Source of the DNA: CAYZJV01 sp964473245
GTDB lineage: Bacteria > Spirochaetota > Spirochaetia > Sphaerochaetales > Sphaerochaetaceae
Assembly (NCBI GenBank): GCA_964473245.1
Contig: CAYYOL010000047.1
Span: 1 to 14,091, forward strand
Direction: 5' to 3'
DNA length: 14,091 nt
The notes below the pieces were generated by a model. That model searched no databases. It was not told the origin of the DNA and worked only from the letters and a program-made list of their open reading frames with translations. Position numbers and translations under genes: made by a program. Positions 1 to 7,753 of the stretch are shown here, one piece after another. Position 1 is the stretch's first letter. The number at the start of each line of letters is the position of its first letter.

Positions 1-1565
1 AACCTGTGGTCGAGGCTCCAAAGCCGGAACCAGTGGTGGAAGAGGTCGCAGTCGCACCGGCTATGCCTGATGTCGATGAAGACGTTGTTGTCAAATCCCA
101 TGATGGACTTAAGGATTTCTATCTCTACGTTGTACATACAAATGATGTGCACGGAAGAATTGAAGAGGGCCCAGGAGTTGGTTATGCCAAACTTTCAACC
201 CTCGTGAATATGGGTCGTTCGGTAACGAACAAGAATCTGTTGCTTGATGCTGGTGATGTTTCTCATGGAACGCTCCTTACCAATCTGTTCGAAGGTGAGA
301 CCTCTGCTGTCTTGCTTGACATGCTTGGATATGATGCTGTTGTTCCAGGAAACCACGACTTCAACTACGGGCAGGAGCGCCTGATTGAGGCTGCACAGTT
401 CGCTGAGCAGTATTCCAACCTCAGAGTGCTTGCTGCAAATGTACTTGATGCACATGGCAACATGGTATTCCAGCCTTACCAGCTCTACTACTTCGATGGA
501 TTCACCGTTGGTGTGATCGGAGCAACCACTCCGGAAACAGAGACGAAGACTCATCCGAAGAATGTGGAAGGACTCTCCTTCATGAGCGACGAGGTGGTCT
601 ACGGTGCTCAGGGCCTGATCGACGAAGTACGTGAACGTGCCGATTATGTAATCGTGCTCTCTCACATTGGACTCGACGCAGATGGTTCCTATGGAGTTAC
701 CAGTAGGATGCTCGCCGAGAACTTGAAGGGAATTGACCTCATTGTTGATGGTCACAGTCACTCGGTTCTTGAAAATGGACTCCGTGTCGGCGATACGCTT
801 ATCGTATCGGCAGGCGAATACATGGAGAGCGTAGGACTCGTTGAGATTGCAGTACGAAACGGCAAGGCTGTTGGTGAAACTGCACTGCTGATTCCTGCCT
901 CTGATGTAGCGGATCCTTCTCAGAACGAATTTGCCAAGATGCTCGGTATCTCTGAAGTTCCAGCTGATCCGACTGTAGTGGCTTATATCGAGAGCCAGAA
1001 GGCTCGTGTTGAAGAGATTACCAGCGAAGTTGTCGCCTATACTCCTGTCCGTCTTGACGGCGAGCGCAACAATGTCAGAACCAAGCCCACCAACCTCGGT
1101 AACATGATTGCCAGGTCCATGGTTGAGGCTACCGGTGCTGATGCAGCGTTCACCAACGGTGGTGGTATCAGAGCTTCGATTCCTGCTGGAGATGTAACAC
1201 GAGGAGATATCATTACTGTCCTGCCATTCAATAATACAGTAGTAGTTATTGAAGTAACTGGTCAGGATATCTACGACGCTCTTGAATGGGGTTACTCCAG
1301 ACTGCCAGAAAGCAACGGCGGATTCCCGCAGACAGCCAACCTTGGTATCGTCTACAGCCGCTTCAGCGACCCTGGTAACAGGATCAAGAGAGTACTGATC
1401 AACGGTAGATTGGTTGATCGTGACGCAACCTACAAGATTGCTACGAATGACTTCATGGCCGCTGGTGGCGACGGTTACACCATGTTCGACAAGCCGATTG
1501 TAATGTACGGTCGAGGACTTGACGAAGTACTTACCGATTACATGGTGAAGCACAACCAGAAGTAG
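1..1565 (+). CDS. 5'-nucleotidase / metallophosphoesterase, 5' end outside window
   Basis: This is a UshA/YfkN-type 5'-nucleotidase, which hydrolyses nucleoside monophosphates (or related phosphoesters) outside the cytoplasm. The frame is open from the left edge. The GTG at position 6 lies inside a Pro/Val/Glu-rich stretch and is probably not the true start, so the signal peptide or anchor lies upstream. Counting from that GTG, the metallophosphatase motifs are in order: HTNDVHGR (44-51), GD (83-84), GNHDF (115-119), LSHIGLD (218-224) and DGHSHS (248-253). The C-terminal nucleotide-binding domain follows, with TNGGGIRAS (383-391), PFNN (407-410) and AAGGDGYTMF (485-494). All expected metal-ligand motifs are present. 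The protein ends shortly after this domain, with no visible sortase motif or C-terminal membrane segment. Substrate preference (5'-nucleotide or 2',3'-cyclic nucleotide) cannot be read from the sequence. An intrinsic terminator lies 22 nt after the stop. Confidence 0.93.
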   Translation, partial: PVVEAPKPEPVVEEVAVAPAMPDVDEDVVVKSHDGLKDFYLYVVHTNDVHGRIEEGPGVGYAKLSTLVNMGRSVTNKNLLLDAGDVSHGTLLTNLFEGETSAVLLDMLGYDAVVPGNHDFNYGQERLIEAAQFAEQYSNLRVLAANVLDAHGNMVFQPYQLYYFDGFTVGVIGATTPETETKTHPKNVEGLSFMSDEVVYGAQGLIDEVRERADYVIVLSHIGLDADGSYGVTSRMLAENLKGIDLIVDGHSHSVLENGLRVGDTLIVSAGEYMESVGLVEIAVRNGKAVGETALLIPASDVADPSQNEFAKMLGISEVPADPTVVAYIESQKARVEEITSEVVAYTPVRLDGERNNVRTKPTNLGNMIARSMVEATGADAAFTNGGGIRASIPAGDVTRGDIITVLPFNNTVVVIEVTGQDIYDALEWGYSRLPESNGGFPQTANLGIVYSRFSDPGNRIKRVLINGRLVDRDATYKIATNDFMAAGGDGYTMFDKPIVMYGRGLDEVLTDYMVKHNQK

Positions 1566-1586
1566 TGCTTCCTGCAATGAATCTTT

Positions 1587-1614
1587 CAGCCGCCCGGTTT
1601 CGGGCGGCTGTTTT
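1587..1614 (+). terminator. Intrinsic terminator of the nucleotidase gene
   Basis: A perfect 10-bp GC-rich stem, CAGCCGCCCG pairing with CGGGCGGCTG, encloses a GTTT loop and is followed by TTTT. It starts 22 nt after the nucleotidase stop codon and just before the next promoter, so it separates the two transcription units. Confidence 0.92.
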
Positions 1615-1619
1615 ACTAT

Positions 1620-1648
1620 TTGAGTAATTTCTTAGGGTGGTGTACAAT
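1620..1648 (+). promoter_or_regulatory. Sigma70-type promoter for the small membrane protein gene
   Basis: The -35 box TTGAGT (1620-1625) and -10 box TACAAT (1643-1648) are separated by exactly 17 bp and lie directly after a strong terminator. Transcription would start near 1655, leaving a leader of about 80 nt before the ATG at 1734. No clear riboswitch or operator is visible in that leader. Confidence 0.65.
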
Positions 1649-1733
1649 ACAAGCAGGATAGTTTTACACCGTTGTATCTCGCTCCAAGTCCTATATGTCT
1701 TTGATAAGCTCATGAGACAGGAGGCTTAGTATC

Positions 1734-2144
1734 ATGGATAAATTACTTAAGAAACCGATTCTGCTTACCGTAGCTCTGATTATCGTACTCATCATCATCT
1801 TGGCAATCAGTAACTCCAATGCAACAATCAATATATTTGCAATTGTCGTACTGCTTGCATTGATGGCTTTAGTGTGGGTGAAGTATCTACAGGAGAAGAA
1901 TCGTCCAGCTGAGGACCCAGTGGTACCCATTACTCCAGCTACTGCGGTTCAGGATGCTTCAAATACTGAAGAGAATCTCGATGAGGATATAAAGACCAAA
2001 ACTGGTTCTCCTTGCGAGAAGGCAGGTCTCTATGTGTGCAAGGACCATCCGAAGCGCACAGTGAATATGAAATTGGGTAATCGGTTTCCTCCATGTCGAG
2101 GTGAAAAAAAAGGACACTCTACGGTGTGGATTTTGAAAGAATAG
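1734..2144 (+). CDS. Small two-helix membrane protein with Cys/His-rich tail, function unknown
   Basis: I do not recognise this 136-residue protein. It starts at an ATG preceded by AGGAGG (1719-1724, 9 nt spacing). A short basic N-terminus (KLLKK) is followed by two hydrophobic helices (about 8-26 and 31-49). Next comes an acidic, Pro/Thr-rich linker (about 55-90), then a compact C-terminal module of about 45 residues with C94, C102, H105, C121 and H128. The pattern of C-x7-C-x2-H, then FPPC, then H-S-T-V-W resembles a small zinc-binding beta-rich module. By the positive-inside rule the tail is probably cytoplasmic, so metal or redox sensing at the membrane is possible, but this is inference. 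An A8 run (2104-2111) lies between the codons for C121 and H128. The gene appears monocistronic, with its own promoter and terminator. Confidence 0.75.
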   Translation: MDKLLKKPILLTVALIIVLIIILAISNSNATINIFAIVVLLALMALVWVKYLQEKNRPAEDPVVPITPATAVQDASNTEENLDEDIKTKTGSPCEKAGLYVCKDHPKRTVNMKLGNRFPPCRGEKKGHSTVWILKE

Positions 2145-2167
2145 CCATATGATATGACTGAATATGA

Positions 2168-2210
2168 GGGCAGTGACGAGTCGACAATCTCGTGCTGCTC
2201 CATTTTTTTT
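2168..2210 (+). terminator. Intrinsic terminator after the small membrane protein gene
   Basis: ACGAG (2176-2180) pairs with CTCGT (2189-2193) across an 8-nt loop. After a small internal bulge, GCAG (2170-2173) pairs with CTGC (2195-2198), extended by one G-U and one G-C pair. A run of eight T residues follows (2203-2210). It begins 23 nt after the stop at 2144 and precedes the promoter of the efflux operon. The interrupted stem makes it weaker than the terminator at 1587. Confidence 0.65.
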
Positions 2211-2232
2211 GCATACAATTCTCTATGGAGTA

Positions 2233-2261
2233 TTGATTAAATTAAGTCATCTGAGTATCTT
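2233..2261 (+). promoter_or_regulatory. Probable promoter of the efflux operon
   Basis: TTGATT (2233-2238) and TATCTT (2256-2261) are spaced 17 bp apart, between the preceding terminator and the ATG at 2293. The predicted start is near 2268, giving a leader of about 25 nt. The -10 match is imperfect. No regulator gene is adjacent and no clear operator is visible. Confidence 0.4.
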
Positions 2262-2292
2262 TGTAGCGTCGATACTTTATAGAGGACTTGCC

Positions 2293-3600
2293 ATGAAATT
2301 ATTGCGCTATATATATGTTCTGATGTTCCTGACCTGTTGTGTCATGACCACCGCCTATGCTTCAACTCTCCAGTTAACGCTTGATGATGCCATTGCTCTG
2401 GCGAAACGACAGAACCTCAACCTCCAGTCTCAGATGATTGACGTTCAGCAGGCTAGGCGAGATGTCGATACATCATGGAACTTGTTTCTTCCGACGGTGA
2501 ATCTTACACTCTCCCATGGTGGCCAGAACGATGTATTCTCAAATTCTGGTGTAAAAGTGATCTCTGGATTGCGAGCCGGGCTCTCTGTCGAGTTTCCCCT
2601 GAATCTAGCGGTGAAGGACCAGCTCGACTCATACAATCTTGCCTATTCGATACAGCAGGTCACCTATGCACAGGCCCAGGCAGAGATCGAAAGAAATGTC
2701 ACCAAGTTATTCTACTATTTGCTTGCAGAATCGGAGAATTTAGCACTTCAGCAGAAGAATCTGGAATTGGCTGAGAAACAGTACGAGAAGGTTCGGATTA
2801 ACTATGAATCTGGATTTGCATCGGAACTTGAAATGCTTTCGAGTCGGCTTGGTGTGGATCAGCTTCGACCATCCTTCCACCAGAGCCAGAATACCTATGA
2901 AGCACAGATGCTTGCCTTGAAGGCTCTGCTCGGAGTTGATTTCGACACCGAGTTGCTCCTTGAAGGCACTTTGCCGAACTGGAGTCTTGAAGAGACTCTG
3001 GATGAGCTACGAGGGCAGATTGGATCTACACGTACTATGCAGCTATTCGCGCTGCAAGCTGCATCGATCGAGTCGGGTAAACTAGCGCAAGGAAAAGCCG
3101 CGCTTACGCCAACACTGATGATCTCGGCTGGCTATTCGATCGATACCAAAGCAATTTCACCAGCTCCATCATTTGTTCCTACCCCCAACGTTTGGAGCGA
3201 CGTAGCTCAATACTCTATCAGTCTGGTGGTCCCGCTAGATAGTCATATTCCCGGTAGTTCAACCAAAGTATCATTGGAGAAGATGGACAACTCGTTGAGA
3301 AAACTTAATTTCGAAAGAGAACAGACACGTATGCAGCTTGAGCAATCGGTTATCACGCAGGTGAGAGCGCTCGAAAATCTGCAGAAACAGAGAGAGGTCG
3401 CACAATCGAATCTTGAGCTGGCACAGCGAGTGTACGAGATGCACTTGATCCAGTACGAAGGTGGCTATGTGGACTACTTATCTGTAGAGAATGCGCAGCA
3501 GGATGTGTTTTCAGCTGAACAGAACCTGCTGTTCCTCGATTATCAGTATGCGAGCGCTTTAGTCGATCTTGCATACGATATACAGCTGGATCTGAATTAA
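2293..3600 (+). CDS. TolC-family outer-membrane efflux channel
   Basis: This is the outer-membrane component of a tripartite efflux pump: a TolC/OprM-type trimer giving a beta-barrel with a periplasmic alpha-barrel. I chose the ATG at 2293 (435 residues) because AGAGGA (2281-2286) lies 6 nt upstream and the protein then opens with a proper signal peptide: basic start, hydrophobic core, and probable cleavage after AYA near residue 23. The frame is open upstream to 2164, but that extension has no ribosome site and would bury the signal peptide. The two structural repeats are visible: LTLDDAIALAKRQN (28-41) starts the first, and YESGFASELEMLSSR (171-185) is echoed by YEGGYVDYLSVENAQQD (388-404). 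Long Gln/Glu-rich helices suit the periplasmic tunnel. There is no lipobox Cys at the cleavage site, so it is probably not acylated as OprM is. It is the first gene of the operon, 28 nt before the adaptor gene. Confidence 0.88.
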   Translation: MKLLRYIYVLMFLTCCVMTTAYASTLQLTLDDAIALAKRQNLNLQSQMIDVQQARRDVDTSWNLFLPTVNLTLSHGGQNDVFSNSGVKVISGLRAGLSVEFPLNLAVKDQLDSYNLAYSIQQVTYAQAQAEIERNVTKLFYYLLAESENLALQQKNLELAEKQYEKVRINYESGFASELEMLSSRLGVDQLRPSFHQSQNTYEAQMLALKALLGVDFDTELLLEGTLPNWSLEETLDELRGQIGSTRTMQLFALQAASIESGKLAQGKAALTPTLMISAGYSIDTKAISPAPSFVPTPNVWSDVAQYSISLVVPLDSHIPGSSTKVSLEKMDNSLRKLNFEREQTRMQLEQSVITQVRALENLQKQREVAQSNLELAQRVYEMHLIQYEGGYVDYLSVENAQQDVFSAEQNLLFLDYQYASALVDLAYDIQLDLN

Positions 3601-3628
3601 TTGTAATGTATGGAAGGAGCCTAATCTC

Positions 3629-4576
3629 ATGAGCAGACATGATTCACATGCACATAAACGGAGTCGGGTAGGGCTGATTGTCATCCTCGTACTCATAGCC
3701 GCAGCCATAGCTGTGGTTGTACTGAATCCATTCAAGAACCTAGCGCAATTCTCCCCTGATCAGGGAGCGGCAACGCAAACAGAGGAGAGCTCACGGCTTG
3801 CAGTACGCGTACATGCTGCAGAGACCACGAATCTTCGTAACTATATTAAAGTGAATGGCAATGTCGTAGATACGGATAGTATCGATATCTATCCTGAAGT
3901 AGCTGGAAAACTCAGTTATATTGGTGTACGAGTCGGTGACCACGTCGAAACGGATCAGGTGATAGCACGCGTGGATCCATCTAGACCTGGTGCCAACTAC
4001 CGGGAGACAGATGTAAAAAGTCCCGTTGCGGGAACCGTGCTTGCGGTGAACTTTACCACTGGTGCAACGGTATCTCCACAGGCGGCTATCGTGAATGTGG
4101 GAATGCTTGAAGATCCGGAAGTGGAAGTGGCTGTGGCAGAGCGGCATATCGGGAGTATCAAGATCGGTACCGAAGTGGAGGCAACATTCGTTGCTTATCC
4201 AAATATGATCTTCAGCGGGGAGGTCGTGAGACTGAGCCCTGCACTGAACCCGATGAACCGTACTCTGACCGTGGGTATTCGACTACAGGATCCTGGACGG
4301 TTAGTAAAAGCAGGAATGTTCCCATCGGTGCTTCTCTATACGGAAGCCGTCGAGGATGCACTGATCATCGATCGCAGTAGCATACTCTATGAGGGGAATC
4401 AGCCGTACGTCTATATCGTGGACGAGCAGGATCAGGCACAGAAACGAACCATCTCACTCGGACTCGTGGTAGACACATACGCAGAGGTCATTGATGGGCT
4501 CTCTGCTGGAGGCCAGGTAGTTATTCAGGGGCAGACTCTGCTCACCGATGGTACCGATGTTCTTGTCGTAGACTGA
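3629..4576 (+). CDS. RND efflux periplasmic adaptor (membrane fusion protein) lacking the alpha-hairpin
   Basis: This adaptor links the RND pump to the outer-membrane channel. The 315-residue product starts at ATG 3629 with GGAAGGAG upstream. It has a basic His-rich cytoplasmic N-terminus, one membrane helix (about 14-33) and a periplasmic body. The two lipoyl half-motifs are clear: YPEVAGKLSYIGVRVGDHV (88-106) and VKSPVAGTVLAV (129-140). Only about 12 residues (117-128) separate them, where typical AcrA-type adaptors carry a helical hairpin of 60 or more. A beta-barrel domain (about 164-240, with RTLTVGIRL at 211-219) and a membrane-proximal domain (about 241-315) follow. BesA of Borrelia is a known adaptor of this hairpin-less kind, which fits a spirochaete origin. 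No lipobox is present, so anchoring is by the N-terminal helix. The pump gene starts 14 nt after the stop. Confidence 0.9.
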   Translation: MSRHDSHAHKRSRVGLIVILVLIAAAIAVVVLNPFKNLAQFSPDQGAATQTEESSRLAVRVHAAETTNLRNYIKVNGNVVDTDSIDIYPEVAGKLSYIGVRVGDHVETDQVIARVDPSRPGANYRETDVKSPVAGTVLAVNFTTGATVSPQAAIVNVGMLEDPEVEVAVAERHIGSIKIGTEVEATFVAYPNMIFSGEVVRLSPALNPMNRTLTVGIRLQDPGRLVKAGMFPSVLLYTEAVEDALIIDRSSILYEGNQPYVYIVDEQDQAQKRTISLGLVVDTYAEVIDGLSAGGQVVIQGQTLLTDGTDVLVVD

Positions 4577-4590
4577 GAAAGAGGAGAGTT

Positions 4591-7500
4591 ATGAGTCTTA
4601 CCAATACCATAGTACATCGACCAACCACCATCATAGTAATCTACATATTACTCGTAGCGTTAGCGTTGGTCGTGTTCCCGAACCTCTCGGTCGAACTTTT
4701 CCCAGAACTGGATCTTCCCATGGTGATCGTGTATACCACCTACAGTGGAGCCAGTCCCGAAACCATGGAAGAGACGATCACAAAGCCGGTAGAGGGGGTG
4801 ATATCGAATGTGGGGGGGATCAATACGCTCACATCGACATCGTCTGAGGGAATGAGCATGATCATGATCCAATTCGAGTACGGAACGGATCTGGATAGTG
4901 CTACAAGATCGATCGATGACAATCTCAACCTCATCTCCGATTTTCTTCCCGATGGAGCAACGTCTCCGACCATCTTCAAGCTCAATACCAACATGATGCC
5001 GGTCATGAATATCGCTGTGATCGGTAGGGCCGGGCAGAGCGCGAACGATCTGAGAAGAGTCGCTCAAGATACCATTCAAACCAGGCTTGACCGCGTGCAG
5101 GGCGTCTCTTCGACCTCGATCAACGGAGGACAGGATGAATTCGTTCGCGTGGCGGTGAATCAGAATCGACTTGAAGCGTATGGCATTACCGTCTCCCAGG
5201 TTGCCCAGGTATTGAATCCGCAGAATTATCAGATTGGGTCGGGATCCATCAATGAGGGAGATATCGACTATCTTGTCCGTACCGACGCTGAATTCGAAGA
5301 CCTTGACGATATATCGAGTGCACTCATCATGGCTATTCCCGATACAGATCCATACGGGAGAGTAATCGGAACCACGCAGGTGACCGTTGCCGATATAGCA
5401 GATGTCTCATATGCATTCAGAGAAGCCACGAGCCAAGTGTACATCAATGGTGAGCCGGGCGTGTACATATCGGTGTCCAAGGAGTCAGATGCGAATAGCG
5501 TTCAAGTAGCCAGTGCTGTACGAGAAGCGATTGATGAGTTGAACAGTGACCTGCCTAGCTCGTTATCGCTCTCTGTGATCATAGATACCACTACCATGAT
5601 CGATTCAACGATGAATACGGTGTACCAGTCTCTCATGTATGGAGTGATCCTGGTTATGATCGTGCTGTTCATATTCCTGAGAAGTCTCAAATCCACATTC
5701 ATCATCGGTATCTCCATTCCGATCTCGCTGCTCATGACGATACTCATCATGTTCTTCCTCGACTATTCATTGAACCTCATGACCCTAACCGGACTCATTC
5801 TCGGTCTCGGTATGACCGTGGATAGCTCAATCGTTGTACTGGAGAATATCTTCAGGTATCGTGAGCGGGGATCCAAGTTGAAGACCGCAGCACTGTTGGG
5901 AACCAAGGAGATGATTGTTGCGATCACCGCTTCCACGCTCACCACAGTCTGTGTGTTCATCCCCATCGTCTTGTTGCGGAACAACCTAGAGATGCTCGGT
6001 GAGATACTGACGCCCATGGCAGGAACTATCATCATCAGCCTCTTATCCTCGCTTATCGTCTCCGTTACATTGATTCCTGTACTGACCAGCTCCTATGTGA
6101 AAGTCTACACACGGAAACAGAAACCGCTACGTCTCAGAGTGCTTCGGTGGATTGATACGGGCATGGAGAATGCATTTGAAGCTCTTGACCGAGGCTACAA
6201 ACGCGTTCTTGCCGTTTGTATCGACAACAAGTGGCTTACCGTCGTATTGGTAGCTCTGATCCTCGTGATCACATTCCAGGCATTCGAGGCTATGCACACC
6301 ACGCTCTATCCCCAGATGAGTGAGACCTCGGTAAGTCTCCAGGTAAGCCTTCCTCAGGGAACGACACTCGCCACAACCGAGGCGGTGCTGATGGAGATTG
6401 AACAGATGGCTCGCAATGATATCCAGGGGTACAAGGATATCATTGTCACCGTCGGGGGAGGTGGAATCTTCGGTGGAGGAACCAATAGCGGGTCGATTCA
6501 GATCTCGCTGCTCGAAGGAGACGAACAGGTCGACGACATGTTCACCATACAGCAGAAGCTGAGGAGCTATTTTGATCTCTATCCCGCTGTCTCATTCTCG
6601 TTCTCTGGCATGTCTATGGGGTTAGGAAATGTGAACCCGGTCGATGTGGTAGTCAAATCGGATAACCTCGATCTCGCTGTCGATACTGCTGAAGAGATTC
6701 GTGAATTGATTGCCACTCATGTACCGGGGGTGACCGAGCCCAGGATGGATTTCGATACTGGGCTTCCAGAGATGCGTATCGATATAGATCGTGAGCGTGC
6801 CTATGCCTATGGTCTGACTATGCAGGGTATTGCAGCAGAGATCAGCAACAGTATCAATGGTGTTACCGCCACGCAGTTGAAGGCGAATGGGCAGGAGACC
6901 GATGTCGTGGTGATTCTCAGAGATGAAGACCGCTCTGACCAGGTGGATCTAGAGAAGCTCTTTGTCATGAATCAATCGGGACAGAAGATAGCGCTTGCGA
7001 ATATCGCTTCGGTCAGTCGTGCTACCGGACCGGTTTCAATTAGCAGAGAGGATGAGATGCGTGTCGTGCATGTAGTGGGGGGCCTTGCTCCCGGGTATGC
7101 CTCGTCCGCTGCTGAACAGGACATCCGTGAGGTTCTCGATACCTACCTTGTTGCAGACGATGCCGTGTTCATCGATTTCGGTGGTGATTTCGCCGATATG
7201 AGCGCCATGTTCCGACATGTGGGGATTATCCTGGCACTGGCACTGACTCTGGTGTTCGGAGTCATGGCGAGTCTCTTCGAGTCGTTCAGAAATCCGTTCA
7301 TCATCCTCCTTTCCATTCCACTCATGCTGGTAGGAATCGTTGGAATCTATCTGATCACCGGGGAGACATTCAGTCTCATAAGTGCCATCGGTACCGTTAT
7401 ATTAGCTGGAATCGTGGTTAACAACGGAATCGTTCTGATCGAGTATATCAATTTGCTGAGGAATCGGGGCATGGATATTCGTACCGCGTGTATCGAAGCA

Positions 7501-7752
7501 GGAGGAAGTAGACTCAAACCAATTCTCATGACGAGTCTCACTACCATTTTCGGCATGCTGCCATTGGCGTTCTTCGGAGGACAGGGAGCCGAGCAGATAC
7601 AACCAATCGGGCAGACGATCATCGGGGGCATGGCGATCAGTACGCTTATGACCATTTTCTTCACGCCAACCTTATATCGACTGTTCAATAGCGATAAGAA
7701 ACGGCGGGATGTCGAGGATATCGCCGTTATGGCCGAGCGGCTGGAGGTGTAG
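4591..7752 (+). CDS. RND-family efflux transporter (AcrB-like inner-membrane pump)
   Basis: This is a proton-driven inner-membrane pump that exports hydrophobic or amphiphilic compounds through the adaptor and TolC-like channel. Its 1053 residues match the family. AGAGGAGAG precedes ATG 4591. The fold shows the usual internal duplication: TM1 (about 11-30), a large periplasmic loop (about 31-345), a helix cluster TM2-TM6 (about 347-505), TM7 (about 548-565), a second loop (about 566-870) and a final helix cluster (about 875-1030). In TM4 the motif is GMTVDSSIVVLENI (407-420), so only the first of the two AcrB-type aspartates (D411) is kept and the second is Ser. In TM10 the motif is GIVVNNGIVLIEYI (940-953), with Asn944 where AcrB has its essential Lys. 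This is the hydrophobe/amphiphile type; the charged signatures of CusA/CzcA metal pumps are absent. Drug and solute specificity cannot be predicted. Confidence 0.93.
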   Translation: MSLTNTIVHRPTTIIVIYILLVALALVVFPNLSVELFPELDLPMVIVYTTYSGASPETMEETITKPVEGVISNVGGINTLTSTSSEGMSMIMIQFEYGTDLDSATRSIDDNLNLISDFLPDGATSPTIFKLNTNMMPVMNIAVIGRAGQSANDLRRVAQDTIQTRLDRVQGVSSTSINGGQDEFVRVAVNQNRLEAYGITVSQVAQVLNPQNYQIGSGSINEGDIDYLVRTDAEFEDLDDISSALIMAIPDTDPYGRVIGTTQVTVADIADVSYAFREATSQVYINGEPGVYISVSKESDANSVQVASAVREAIDELNSDLPSSLSLSVIIDTTTMIDSTMNTVYQSLMYGVILVMIVLFIFLRSLKSTFIIGISIPISLLMTILIMFFLDYSLNLMTLTGLILGLGMTVDSSIVVLENIFRYRERGSKLKTAALLGTKEMIVAITASTLTTVCVFIPIVLLRNNLEMLGEILTPMAGTIIISLLSSLIVSVTLIPVLTSSYVKVYTRKQKPLRLRVLRWIDTGMENAFEALDRGYKRVLAVCIDNKWLTVVLVALILVITFQAFEAMHTTLYPQMSETSVSLQVSLPQGTTLATTEAVLMEIEQMARNDIQGYKDIIVTVGGGGIFGGGTNSGSIQISLLEGDEQVDDMFTIQQKLRSYFDLYPAVSFSFSGMSMGLGNVNPVDVVVKSDNLDLAVDTAEEIRELIATHVPGVTEPRMDFDTGLPEMRIDIDRERAYAYGLTMQGIAAEISNSINGVTATQLKANGQETDVVVILRDEDRSDQVDLEKLFVMNQSGQKIALANIASVSRATGPVSISREDEMRVVHVVGGLAPGYASSAAEQDIREVLDTYLVADDAVFIDFGGDFADMSAMFRHVGIILALALTLVFGVMASLFESFRNPFIILLSIPLMLVGIVGIYLITGETFSLISAIGTVILAGIVVNNGIVLIEYINLLRNRGMDIRTACIEAGGSRLKPILMTSLTTIFGMLPLAFFGGQGAEQIQPIGQTIIGGMAISTLMTIFFTPTLYRLFNSDKKRRDVEDIAVMAERLEV
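7743..7749 (+). promoter_or_regulatory. Ribosome binding site that sets the TTG start of the PII-like gene
   Basis: GGAGGTG lies inside the last codons of the pump gene, 4 nt before TTG 7754. The next in-frame ATG (7772) is 22 nt from this site, too far to use it, and would remove the first beta strand of the product. The arrangement implies translational coupling between pump and PII-like protein. Confidence 0.6.
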
Positions 7753-7753
7753 A

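Noticed and set aside
195..1577. 460-codon open frame on the minus strand, antisense to almost the whole nucleotidase gene
   Set aside because: The plus-strand frame carries all the nucleotidase motifs. The antisense translation has no recognisable domain, no good ribosome site and reads like a shadow caused by codon bias.
2164..2292. 43-residue N-terminal extension of the TolC-like protein from an upstream ATG
   Set aside because: The ATG at 2164 has no ribosome site and precedes the T8 terminator tract and the probable promoter; the signal peptide begins at 2293.
4591..7752. Heavy-metal (CusA/CzcA) type for the RND pump
   Set aside because: The TM4 and TM10 motifs and the Met content do not match the metal-export branch; the sequence fits the hydrophobe/amphiphile-type branch better.
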